From Deltaproteobacteria bacterium (GTDB lineage Bacteria > UBA10199 > DSSB01): a stretch of 13,394 bases of DNA. The DNA is taken from contig JAJFLL010000148.1 in the NCBI GenBank assembly GCA_021772695.1, positions 1 through 13,394 on the forward strand, in the 5' to 3' direction. Both the position numbers and the translations under genes were made by a program. Below the pieces are notes generated by a model. The model made no database searches, was not told the DNA's origin, and saw only the letters and a program-made list of their open reading frames with translations. Below are positions 1-6,500 of this stretch, piece by piece; position 1 is the first letter of the stretch, and each line of letters begins with the position of its first letter.

Positions 1-1
1 T

Positions 2-1279
2 ATTCCCGTCAGTTGTCCCTATCAGGCAGCGAATCTCGTTCCGGCTCCCGATTTAGTTGTCATCGGAAATGTCATCTCTAGGGGGAATCCAGAGGCCGAG
101 GCCGTTCTCGAGTTGGGACTGCCCTATGAATCCATGGCTGAAACCTTGAAAAAATTTTTTCTTCAGAATCGCACTTCACTGGTAGTGGCGGGTACCCACG
201 GAAAAACTACCACAACATCTCTTTTGTCTTGGGTGTTAGAGTCCGCAAATAAGGATCCCAGTTTTTTCGTTGGGGGCAAGCCGAAAAATTTTCCGCAAAA
301 TTTTAAATTAGGGCAGGGGGAATTTTTTGTATTGGAGGGAGACGAATACGATACCGCTTTTTTTGACAAGGGGCCCAAGTTTCTTCATTACGAACCCCGG
401 CATATCATCCTGACCAGTGTGGAATTTGATCATGCCGATATTTACGAAAATATGGACCAAATTCGCGAATCCTTTCGTAAACTCATTGCGCTATTGCCTA
501 AGGAGGGGCGCTTGGTGGCCAATATGGATTTTGCTGAGGTGCGAGCATTAGCGAAACAGGTACCAGAACAAGTCTTGGGTTATTCTTTAAATGAAGAATA
601 TCGGGATTCTTCTCAGGTATTTGGAAAAATTTTGGGATCCGGTGAAAAAACCCGATTTGAAGTTCAGGCCCATGGTGAAACATGGCAGGTGGAATGGGAT
701 TCCCCAGGTAGTCATAATGTGAGCAATGCCCTAGGGGTCATTGCATTAGCATTGCACCTGGGTCTGAAACCCACTGAGATTCAAGAGGGCATGGCATCGT
801 TTCAGGGTGTGGCTCGCCGCCAAGATATTTTGGGTGTGGTGAAGGGTATCAAGATCATCGACGATTTTGCCCATCATCCCACCGCCGTTGCTGCCACCTT
901 ACATGCCATCCGTCACCAGTACCCTGAGGGAAGACTCTGGGCCTTATTTGAGCCGCGAAGCAATACCAGCAAACGGGACTTGTTCCAGAAAGATTATGCC
1001 CAGGCTTTTGGTGATGCTGATGAGGTGATTATTAGTGATGTGTTTATGCCTGAAAAGGTACGCGATGGAAAAGTCCTCAACACCGATCAATTGGTTCAAG
1101 ATATCCAACGGCATTCCGGCAATGTTGCTCGTCACTTGCCCAGTACCGAGGCCATATTAAAAACCGTAATTTCCGAGGTGCAAAGGGGAGATATTATATT
1201 ACTGATGAGTAACGGCGATTTTGGCGGCTTAGGCCCTAAACTCGTAAATGCCCTTGCAGATTCGAAGGGTCGATCCTAG
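2..1279 (+). CDS. mpl: UDP-N-acetylmuramate:L-alanyl-gamma-D-glutamyl-meso-DAP ligase (Mpl), 5' end cut by window edge
   Basis: Mpl is a cytoplasmic Mur ligase of peptidoglycan recycling. It uses ATP to join recovered L-Ala-gamma-D-Glu-meso-DAP tripeptide to UDP-MurNAc. About 425 residues are visible and the frame is open from base 2. The first visible residues include PDLVVIGN and ISRGNPEAEAVLE, typical of the Mpl N-terminal domain, so a TTG near 113 is not the true start and roughly 60 residues lie outside the window. The ATP-binding P-loop GTHGKTTTT is at about nt 191-217, the central-domain segment LEGDEYDTAFFDKGPKF follows, and the Mpl-type motif DDFAHHPTAV starts at nt 860. FEPRSNTS marks the C-terminal ligase domain. 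DAFAHHP-like motifs also occur in MurC, but EGDEYDTAFFD and RSNTS favour Mpl. The gene ends in two in-frame TAG stops (1277-1282). The next gene follows after 33 bases, so co-transcription is likely. Confidence 0.93.
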   Translation: MPVSCPYQAANLVPAPDLVVIGNVISRGNPEAEAVLELGLPYESMAETLKKFFLQNRTSLVVAGTHGKTTTTSLLSWVLESANKDPSFFVGGKPKNFPQNFKLGQGEFFVLEGDEYDTAFFDKGPKFLHYEPRHIILTSVEFDHADIYENMDQIRESFRKLIALLPKEGRLVANMDFAEVRALAKQVPEQVLGYSLNEEYRDSSQVFGKILGSGEKTRFEVQAHGETWQVEWDSPGSHNVSNALGVIALALHLGLKPTEIQEGMASFQGVARRQDILGVVKGIKIIDDFAHHPTAVAATLHAIRHQYPEGRLWALFEPRSNTSKRDLFQKDYAQAFGDADEVIISDVFMPEKVRDGKVLNTDQLVQDIQRHSGNVARHLPSTEAILKTVISEVQRGDIILLMSNGDFGGLGPKLVNALADSKGRS

Positions 1280-1312
1280 TAGGTCCTTGGGCCTGAATAT
1301 GAAGGAGTTTTT

Positions 1313-1771
1313 ATGAAGATACTTATACTGTTCCTTGGATTTTTTATTAGCACTGGTTTCGGATTACAGGCCTGGGCCGATGCCCCGGTTTTTTCCGCCA
1401 ATGGATTTGTCTGTGGAAAAAAGGGCGTTACCGTCACTTGTAAGGGCCCGCTGACCAACGGAAAAGACACCATTACCGGTACGGGACACAACGTAATTTA
1501 CCTAACCGTAAACACCGTTACTGCCGGGGCACCCACCCGATATACCTATTTTAGTGATACCGGTTGTTTGGTGGGATATACCTTCAATGCTGCGGGAAAT
1601 CCCGTTGCGGCAGTGGCCTCTCACCGTTCTGGCGCCAAAAAGAATTTTGACTTCGGTGAAGGAAAATACGAGCCCCTCTTAAACTTTTGTGCCGATGACA
1701 AGGCGGTCTCTAAATCCACCGCAAGTTCCGGTGCCGCAACGCCAAGTGCTCCTACCGAGGAAAAAAAATAA
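1313..1771 (+). CDS. Small secreted protein with four cysteines, function unknown
   Basis: I do not recognise this 152-residue protein. A GAAGGAG ribosome-binding site at 1301-1307, 5 bases before the ATG, supports the start. Residues 1-22 form a clear Sec signal peptide: a Lys, a hydrophobic core, and a likely cleavage after QAWA before DAPVF. The mature part has four cysteines in the contexts FVCG, VTCK, TGCL and NFCA. These are well placed for two disulfides after export to an oxidising compartment. The last 25 residues are rich in Ser, Ala, Thr and Pro and end in EEKK, which suggests a disordered tail. There is no lipobox cysteine, so it is probably periplasmic or secreted and not a lipoprotein. 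It lies 33 bases downstream of mpl in the same direction. Its stop codon is one base from the stop of the convergent DHH gene. Confidence 0.85.
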   Translation: MKILILFLGFFISTGFGLQAWADAPVFSANGFVCGKKGVTVTCKGPLTNGKDTITGTGHNVIYLTVNTVTAGAPTRYTYFSDTGCLVGYTFNAAGNPVAAVASHRSGAKKNFDFGEGKYEPLLNFCADDKAVSKSTASSGAATPSAPTEEKK

Positions 1772-1772
1772 C

Positions 1773-2624
1773 TTAGGCCTTTTTGGTTTGAGGAATCTTA
1801 TTGAATAAAAAATCGATGTTGGTTTGCCTGAAGCCCGCCGCACCCGGATGTCCGCCGCCGCCATATTTTAAAGCAAGCTGACTCACGTCGACTTTTTCAC
1901 TGCGCAGGCTGAAATTCCAGCCTCGGCCAGTAAAATAGAACATCAGGGCAATATCATATCCCAGATCTTTATAGATAAATTCGCCCATATCGCTGGCTTC
2001 AAGGCTCCAATTGACCACCAGGGTGCGGTGACCATGAAAGTCTAATTCAAAGCCGTTTTTGATACCTTGCTTTAAAGTCATCTCTTGATGTTTGAGGCCT
2101 TGTGCACCCAGCTGACTCATTTCCTTCCAAGCGGCGTCGTCGGGTCCGGATAAGAGTTCTTGCCAGAAGGGATTGAGTGGATTCGTGATGCCTTCCACCT
2201 GCCGCAAGAACATGCTGATTTCCCGGGAGTCGGGAAGTTTCCATTGATAGAGATCTTTGTCCCTGACGTACTCTAATATTTTTGGCAGAGGTTGGTCGGG
2301 GAATTCCTGCTTCCAAGTTAGCGTGGCTCCACATTCCTCCAGGTCGATTTCTCCCCATCCCAGCTCTTTTTGGATAGGCACAGCCGTAATATGATGATCA
2401 TACCAATGGACCGCTTGAGCCTCTTCTTTAAAACGCAGCATAAGCTCAGGTTTAAAACTAAAGTCGACAATGTAGAGGTTTTTCCCCTTCGGACGTGCCC
2501 GCAGGCGATCTCCGTGGTTCATGGGATAGCATTTTGCCTGGGGATACTTTTTTCGGATAACCGCCGCCGAAGCGGCGCCATCGACACAATTGGCATGAAA
2601 AAAACACAGTATTCGATCAGTCAT
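1773..2624 (-). CDS. DHH/DHHA1-family phosphoesterase
   Basis: The 283-residue protein belongs to the DHH superfamily of Mn-dependent phosphoesterases, whose members cleave short RNAs, cyclic dinucleotides or other phosphoesters. The substrate here is not shown by sequence. Motif I is FFHANCVDG (residues 8-16, with His10 and Asp15), in the H-x-N-C-x-D-G form of one DHH subgroup. Asp54 in IVDFSF is motif II, the signature DHH is at 76-78 (WYDHH), and Asp122 in VRDKDLYQW is motif IV. The DHHA1 substrate-binding glycine motif GGGGHPGAAGF is at 255-265. All metal ligands seem present, so the enzyme should be active and cytoplasmic. I chose the ATG at 2624, directly before the conserved RILCFFHAN strand. 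A TTG at 2714 would add 30 residues with no family character, and those bases look like a promoter. Its 3' end converges on the secreted-protein gene with a 1-base gap. Confidence 0.9.
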   Translation of the reverse strand: MTDRILCFFHANCVDGAASAAVIRKKYPQAKCYPMNHGDRLRARPKGKNLYIVDFSFKPELMLRFKEEAQAVHWYDHHITAVPIQKELGWGEIDLEECGATLTWKQEFPDQPLPKILEYVRDKDLYQWKLPDSREISMFLRQVEGITNPLNPFWQELLSGPDDAAWKEMSQLGAQGLKHQEMTLKQGIKNGFELDFHGHRTLVVNWSLEASDMGEFIYKDLGYDIALMFYFTGRGWNFSLRSEKVDVSQLALKYGGGGHPGAAGFRQTNIDFLFNKIPQTKKA

Positions 2625-2630
2625 TTTGGC

Positions 2631-2658
2631 ACTATAGCCCAGTCCTCGGCTGTTACAA
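2631..2658 (-). promoter_or_regulatory. Candidate sigma-70 promoter for a leaderless DHH gene
   Basis: On the minus strand, TTGTAA (2653-2658) and TATAGT (2631-2636) are 16 bases apart, a reasonable -35/-10 pair. Only six bases (GCCAAA) separate the -10 box from the ATG at 2624, so transcription would begin at or next to the start codon. No Shine-Dalgarno sequence stands at normal distance: a GAGG lies about 19 bases upstream of the ATG and would not be transcribed. This was read by eye and not measured. Confidence 0.45.
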
Positions 2659-2745
2659 ATAATTGTTTTTGCTCTAGAAAGTTTTTTCCATGGTGTTTTC
2701 TCCCTAATGGTCAAAAAGGGGCCCTGAGGTCCTTAAATCCCTTGC

Positions 2746-2774
2746 TTGGCCTGGGACGTATTGGAGTATAGGAT
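2746..2774 (+). promoter_or_regulatory. Weak candidate promoter for the secreted-protein/aguBA operon
   Basis: TTGGCC (2746-2751) and TAGGAT (2769-2774) are 17 bases apart. The match to consensus is modest, and overlapping alternatives exist (TTGCTT at 2742, TATAGG at 2767). The predicted start near 2781 would leave a leader of about 22 bases carrying the GGAG ribosome-binding site at 2790-2793. Confidence 0.3.
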
Positions 2775-2787
2775 GATTTCGTCCCAG
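2751..2787. repeat. 8-bp perfect inverted repeat flanking a putative -10 box
   Basis: CTGGGACG (2751-2758) and CGTCCCAG (2780-2787) are perfect inverted copies separated by 21 bases. They lie between the divergent DHH and 2803 genes. Candidate -10 sequences for the plus-strand operon, TATAGG (2767-2772) or TAGGAT (2769-2774), fall in the centre. This suits an operator for a dimeric regulator. It could also form a hairpin if transcription starts further upstream. Confidence 0.5.
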
Positions 2788-2802
2788 ATGGAGAGATATG
2801 CC

Positions 2803-3321
2803 ATGAATAAATATTCCATATACATCTTAATAATGATGACCACCTTTCTGGTAGGTCGATCCTGGGCCCTGGATCCCCTGGCCCCAAGGGCTGAACGTCG
2901 GTATGGCATGATTTATGTCAAAACACCTAATACCGATGATGAAATTCTATTGGTGAGCCAACGTCCTGATACAAAGGATCAAAAAATTAAAGGATTGGAA
3001 GATGTGCAAGTGCCAGTGGGGGACTACGTGGTTCAAGTTAAGATACAGCCTGAATATAATTATGAACAGCCGGTAACGATCCGCCCCACGGAACGACATG
3101 AAATCATTGTGCCTGGTTTCGGAAATTTACGAGTCAATGGTAAGTGTGACAAAGTTTTTGTAAGTCAAGATGGAAAAGAGTTTGCCAAAATAAAATGCGG
3201 TCAGGTCCGAACTTTACCTAGAGGCCCTTACGATTTAAAAATACAAATCGGCAAATACAACTTGGACCAAAATGTGGTGGTGGTAACGAACACCCTTCGT
3301 GAAATCGATATCGTCAAATAA
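2803..3321 (+). CDS. Secreted beta-rich protein with two PEGA-like repeats, head of the aguBA operon
   Basis: The function is unknown. The 172-residue reading starts at the ATG at 2803, which has GGAG at 2790-2793 (9-base spacing) and begins exactly at a signal peptide (MNKYSIYILIMMTTFLVG..., likely cut after RSWA). Starts further upstream would bury that signal peptide behind about 19 charged residues. The mature protein alternates short beta strands in two similar halves. Each half has a strand such as GMIYVKT or GNLRVNG, then a segment like VPVGDYVVQVKI or LPRGPYDLKIQI, then a final strand (VTIRPTERHEIIV, VVVVTNTLREIDI). The P-x-G-x-Y-x-(V/L)-x-(V/I) pattern is like PEGA-type carbohydrate- or surface-associated repeats, but that assignment is inference. 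Two cysteines (GKCDKV, IKCGQV) could form one disulfide. The aguB ATG follows one base after its stop, so expression is coupled to polyamine synthesis. Confidence 0.82.
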   Translation: MNKYSIYILIMMTTFLVGRSWALDPLAPRAERRYGMIYVKTPNTDDEILLVSQRPDTKDQKIKGLEDVQVPVGDYVVQVKIQPEYNYEQPVTIRPTERHEIIVPGFGNLRVNGKCDKVFVSQDGKEFAKIKCGQVRTLPRGPYDLKIQIGKYNLDQNVVVVTNTLREIDIVK

Positions 3322-3322
3322 T

Positions 3323-4183
3323 ATGAAATCACCAAAAAATGAGGTGGTTTTGGGCTTGATACAAACAAGTTCCGAAGCAACACCTGCACAAAATTTAGAA
3401 AAACATCTTACTTTGATGGGTCAGGCTGCTGAGGGCGGCGCACAGATTATTTGCCTGCAAGAATTATTTCTATCACCCTATTTCTGTCAGACCAACGATG
3501 ACCAATATTTTACCTTGGCCCATGCCATTCCTGACAAACATACCGATTCTTTAGCGGGGTTTGCAAAGCAACATCAGGTGGTCGTGGTCGGTTCATTTTT
3601 TGAGAAATTCGGCGACAAGTATTTTAATACCGCGGCCGTTTGGGATGCTGATGGTACTTTTTTAGGTAAATACCGCAAGGTGCATATTCCCGATGACCCA
3701 CACAATTTTTATTCGGAGATGTACTACTTCACTCCGGGAGATATGGGTATCACACCTTTTAAAACCCGTTACGCGACCATCGGAGTTCAAGTTTGTTGGG
3801 ACCAATGGTTTCCTGAAGGCGCTCGTTCCTTGGCCTTGCAAGGCGCGCAAATTCTTTTTTATCCCACCGCCATCGGTTGGCCCGCGGCGGGTGATCCTGA
3901 AATTGGGGCAACGGAGCATGAGGCTTGGATCACCGTACAGCGTGGGCATGCGATCTCCAATACGGTCTTTGTCGCCGCAGCCAACCGCATTGGACGAGAA
4001 GATCATTTGAATTTTTGGGGCAGCAGTTTCGTTTCAAACCCCTTTGGAAAACTCTTGCATCGTGCACCGGTGGACCAACAAGAAGTCCTGATCGTGCCTT
4101 GTGACTTGTCTCAAATAGAGGCCGTAAGAAAAGATTGGCCCTTCTTGTCATGTCGTCGCATGGAAAGTTATTCCCTCTCTTGA
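3323..4183 (+). CDS. aguB: N-carbamoylputrescine amidase
   Basis: AguB is a cytoplasmic nitrilase-superfamily hydrolase that turns N-carbamoylputrescine into putrescine, CO2 and ammonia, the last step of the agmatine route. The 286-residue length fits the family. The catalytic triad is visible: Glu47 in CLQELFLSPYFCQ, Lys119 in GKYRKVHIPDDP and Cys158 in GVQVCWDQWFPEGAR. Family-typical segments include YFTPGD, the FYPTAIGWP stretch, and the C-terminal RKDWPFL. I chose the ATG at 3323 over a GTG at 3299, because the first conserved strand (VVLGLIQTS) begins right after it. It has no clear ribosome-binding site and starts one base after the previous stop, so translation is probably coupled. aguA follows after 4 bases. 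Beta-ureidopropionase is a related alternative, but the adjacent agmatine deiminase makes AguB the much better reading. Confidence 0.95.
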   Translation: MKSPKNEVVLGLIQTSSEATPAQNLEKHLTLMGQAAEGGAQIICLQELFLSPYFCQTNDDQYFTLAHAIPDKHTDSLAGFAKQHQVVVVGSFFEKFGDKYFNTAAVWDADGTFLGKYRKVHIPDDPHNFYSEMYYFTPGDMGITPFKTRYATIGVQVCWDQWFPEGARSLALQGAQILFYPTAIGWPAAGDPEIGATEHEAWITVQRGHAISNTVFVAAANRIGREDHLNFWGSSFVSNPFGKLLHRAPVDQQEVLIVPCDLSQIEAVRKDWPFLSCRRMESYSLS

Positions 4184-4187
4184 AGCT

Positions 4188-5243
4188 ATGTCTCTAACTC
4201 ACCCCAACTTTCGCATGCCTGCCGAGTGGGAGCCCCATGAGGCCACCTGGCTATCTTGGCCCCACAACCAGGAAACCTGGCCCGAAATTCCCATGGAGCG
4301 AGTCGAATCAGTTTGGGTGCAAATGGTATTGGGTCTGGTGGGCGGTGAAATCGTTCACCTCAATGTCAATGACCAAGCTATGGAAGAAAAGGTCCGCGCC
4401 CTGCTCCAAAATGACGGGGTGGACCTAAACAAGGTACGGTTCCACCACTTTCCTACCAACGACGCTTGGGCAAGGGATCACGGACCCATATTTATTATCG
4501 ACGAAAGCGAAGGGGAAAACCAGCTGGTCCTCTTGAATTGGGAATATAACAGTTGGGGTGGCAAATACCCTCCCTATGATCTAGACAACGCTATTCCAAG
4601 CTCCATCGCCAGACAATTAGGCATACCCATGCAAAGTCCCGGCATTGTTTTGGAGGGAGGTTCCATCGAAGTCAATGGGCGAGGCACCTTGTTCACTACG
4701 GAATCTTGCCTTTTAAATTCCAATCGAAACCCTCACCTAACTCGCGAGCAAATTGAATCTTATCTCACCAAATATTTAGGAATAAAAAATATTTTATGGT
4801 TGGGTGATGGCATCATTGGAGATGATACCGACGGCCATATCGATGATTTAACGAGATTTGTCGATGCAAGTACGGTGGTGACCGCATTAGAAACGAACCC
4901 TGGTGATGAAAATTACCAAGCCCTACAAGAAAATTTCATTCGTTTGCAGTCTATGCGTAGCGAAACCGGACAAACGCTCAAGGTAATTCCACTTCCAATG
5001 CCTGCGGCCATTTATTCAGAGACCGGTCGCTTGCCCGCAAGTTACGCCAATTTTTATATCGGTAATAAGGCAGTGTTGGTCCCCGTCTTTCAAGATAGGC
5101 AAGACGAGGTTGCGATCAAAATATTGCAGGGCTGTTTCCCGTCAAGGCGAATGGTCCCCATCGATGGACGAATCTTAGTGCACGGTTTGGGAGCTTGCCA
5201 TTGTGTGACCCAGCAACAACCGGCATTGCTGAAGAAAAATTAA
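4188..5243 (+). CDS. aguA: Agmatine deiminase
   Basis: AguA is a guanidine-group-modifying enzyme of the pentein fold. It hydrolyses agmatine to N-carbamoylputrescine and ammonia, supplying AguB encoded just upstream. The 351 residues match the usual length of about 350-370. Visible family motifs are MPAEWEPHEATWLSWPHN at the N-terminus, NDAWARDHGP (91-100) with Asp97, LEGGSIE (155-161), DDTDGHIDD (212-220) with the catalytic Asp215/His217 region, and HCVTQQQP near the C-terminus with nucleophile Cys339. A second cysteine sits two residues before it (GLGACHC), where Ile is more common. No ribosome-binding site precedes the ATG, so coupling to aguB is likely. The arginine decarboxylase that would make agmatine is not in the window. 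The TAA stop overlaps that of the convergent ferredoxin gene within TTAA. Confidence 0.96.
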   Translation: MSLTHPNFRMPAEWEPHEATWLSWPHNQETWPEIPMERVESVWVQMVLGLVGGEIVHLNVNDQAMEEKVRALLQNDGVDLNKVRFHHFPTNDAWARDHGPIFIIDESEGENQLVLLNWEYNSWGGKYPPYDLDNAIPSSIARQLGIPMQSPGIVLEGGSIEVNGRGTLFTTESCLLNSNRNPHLTREQIESYLTKYLGIKNILWLGDGIIGDDTDGHIDDLTRFVDASTVVTALETNPGDENYQALQENFIRLQSMRSETGQTLKVIPLPMPAAIYSETGRLPASYANFYIGNKAVLVPVFQDRQDEVAIKILQGCFPSRRMVPIDGRILVHGLGACHCVTQQQPALLKKN

Positions 5244-5431
5244 TTTCCTTCAATAATTTCAATAGCCTGTGTCGGACAAGCCTGTGCGGCATCTCTGATG
5301 GCCTCTGGGGAATCGCCCTCTGCGTTGGTCACGTAACTCTTGCCATTTTCATCGAGGGCAAAGGTTTTCCCCGCTGCGGCGATACAGGCGGAAGCGCCAA
5401 TGCATGTCTCTTGATCTATTTTAATCTTCAT
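5240..5431 (-). CDS. Small single-cluster ferredoxin with three cysteines
   Basis: This 63-residue cytoplasmic electron carrier has the fold of bacterial single-cluster ferredoxins. The sequence reads C10-x5-C16 in ETCIGASACIAAAGKTF, then C52 in ACPTQAIEI. In the usual C-x2-C-x2-C arrangement the middle position (residue 13) is Ala, leaving three cysteine ligands. This pattern is typical of [3Fe-4S] ferredoxins, or of a [4Fe-4S] cluster with an exchangeable site. FALDENGKSYV between the ligand groups is the normal strand-turn of the family. The start has AAGG with a 6-base spacing. It is the second gene of a minus-strand pair, 14 bases after the membrane-protein gene. No P450 or oxidoreductase partner lies in the window. 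Its TAA stop shares TTAA with the aguA stop. Confidence 0.9.
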   Translation of the reverse strand: MKIKIDQETCIGASACIAAAGKTFALDENGKSYVTNAEGDSPEAIRDAAQACPTQAIEIIEGN

Positions 5432-5445
5432 ATTAAGCCTTGGTT

Positions 5446-6354
5446 TTAGGGTTGGGCATCCGAAGATAAATAGGGTGGTAAATCATAGCGCTGATATCCT
5501 CGTACATCAATACGTCCCGGAAAAGAAAAATTACGGTTTCCGCGGTTGGGTATCTCAATGAGTTCTCCATCAAATCCATATAAGGCATAAACGTCTTTTT
5601 GACTGAATTTGATCAAAGGAGACTCGGTAAAGGTTTTGATGGTACCATTGGCCTTTCGGGAAAAACTTTCGACGATTTTACTTTTACCTTTACCGATCTC
5701 TCGTTCGTAGACTTGATAGATTGCTAGAAGCTGGTATCGTTTTTTGATGCCCTGCAATACCGGGCGATAAGCGAGCCGCAAGGCCCAGCGGTCTAAGGGT
5801 TCGCCCAGCAAACTTTTCCGATCCACAGTAAAATAGTTGATTTGAAATTCTCGAAGACTGCCGCCCATTCCTTCCGAATCGTTGAGAAACATGACTAATC
5901 GGTGATCCTTATCAAAGGAGGTACATAGTTGGGGTTGGGTGTTCAAATAATCCAGCCAGCGATTAAAGGAAAAATTACAGCTTAAATACCCACCTGAAGC
6001 AGGGGGGGTGGGTCCAAGGGGGTCCTTGGGCTCTATGGTTCCTTTTCGGGTATCGAAGGTCCAAGACTGGTAATAATAAACCACCGAGGTAGCGCTACCT
6101 TTGATCCACAGGGTATGACGTAAAAAGAAAAACAAAAAAACCCCGGTAACCGTCAATAATAGAATGTATGCCCATTTGTTTTTTGCCCAGAAGAACAGGC
6201 TGATCAAAAACAGCCCCAAGGAAGGGTATAAAAAGGGAGTTCCGATTCCACGATAATAATGGTTATAGACCTCCCAGGCGATACCGGCCACCGCCGGGGG
6301 AAGCATTACCAGAGCCGGAAACAAATAAAGCTTAACTCTTCTAGAGACTTGCAT
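5446..6354 (-). CDS. Membrane-anchored protein of unknown function, three N-terminal helices
   Basis: I do not recognise this 302-residue protein. Three likely transmembrane segments lie near the N-terminus, at about residues 11-28, 42-57 and 61-79. A soluble domain of about 220 residues follows. After the third helix comes a Pro/Gly-rich linker (EPKDPLGPTPPASGG). The domain then begins with SCNFSFNRWLDYLN and PQLCTSFDKDH, whose two cysteines could pair if the domain faces the periplasm. Its even spread of aromatic and charged residues suggests a compact fold, but I see no catalytic motif. The ATG is preceded by a weak GAGAGA. The downstream ferredoxin gene is only 14 bases away, so the two are probably one transcript. 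A membrane redox role could be imagined from that pairing, but nothing in this protein itself shows it. Confidence 0.78.
   Translation of the reverse strand: MQVSRRVKLYLFPALVMLPPAVAGIAWEVYNHYYRGIGTPFLYPSLGLFLISLFFWAKNKWAYILLLTVTGVFLFFFLRHTLWIKGSATSVVYYYQSWTFDTRKGTIEPKDPLGPTPPASGGYLSCNFSFNRWLDYLNTQPQLCTSFDKDHRLVMFLNDSEGMGGSLREFQINYFTVDRKSLLGEPLDRWALRLAYRPVLQGIKKRYQLLAIYQVYEREIGKGKSKIVESFSRKANGTIKTFTESPLIKFSQKDVYALYGFDGELIEIPNRGNRNFSFPGRIDVRGYQRYDLPPYLSSDAQP
6002..6030 (+). repeat. G-quadruplex-type motif inside the membrane-protein gene
   Basis: The plus strand has four G runs of 7, 3, 5 and 3 at 6002-6008, 6010-6012, 6018-6022 and 6028-6030, with loops of 1, 5 and 5 bases. This meets the standard intramolecular G-quadruplex pattern. 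The G-rich strand is the template of the minus-strand gene. The runs encode the Pro/Gly linker DPLGPTPP, which may explain them without any structural role. Confidence 0.5.
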
Positions 6355-6443
6355 GATCGTTTCTCTCGGTATCCTGGGGGTTTCGGGGAGTCAAGGCGGA
6401 TGGTAGACCCTGAAAGGTCCCTTATTCGTCTATGGAAGAAATG

Positions 6444-6472
6444 TTGAAAAACCCTGGCATATCCTTTAAAAA
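6444..6472 (+). promoter_or_regulatory. Candidate promoter for the 6501 secreted-protein operon
   Basis: TTGAAA (6444-6449) and TAAAAA (6467-6472) are 17 bases apart. The expected start near 6479 leaves a short leader carrying AAAGGAG at 6487-6493, seven bases before the ATG. The spacer contains an AAAACCCT octamer (6448-6455), which recurs near the citrate synthase gene. Confidence 0.42.
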
Positions 6473-6500
6473 CCCAACGTAGCCGCAAAGGAGAAGTTTT

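Noticed and set aside
113..1279. TTG at 113 as the start of the first gene
   Set aside because: The frame is open to base 2 and encodes conserved Mpl N-terminal sequence (PDLVVIGN...RGNPEAEAV), so the gene is cut by the window edge.
2625..2714. 30-residue N-terminal extension of the DHH protein from a TTG at 2714
   Set aside because: The extra residues have no family character and the bases include a better promoter candidate. The ATG at 2624 sits right before the conserved motif I strand.
2370..2771. 133-residue plus-strand frame over the DHH gene
   Set aside because: It is antisense to a well-conserved enzyme, has no ribosome-binding site or recognisable domain, and crosses the divergent promoter region.
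3662..4151. Alternative frames of 73-114 residues inside aguB
   Set aside because: They overlap the catalytic Lys/Cys regions of a clear enzyme and have no support of their own.
5195..5449. 84-residue plus-strand frame downstream of aguA
   Set aside because: It is the antisense shadow of the ferredoxin, whose ligand motifs are unmistakable.
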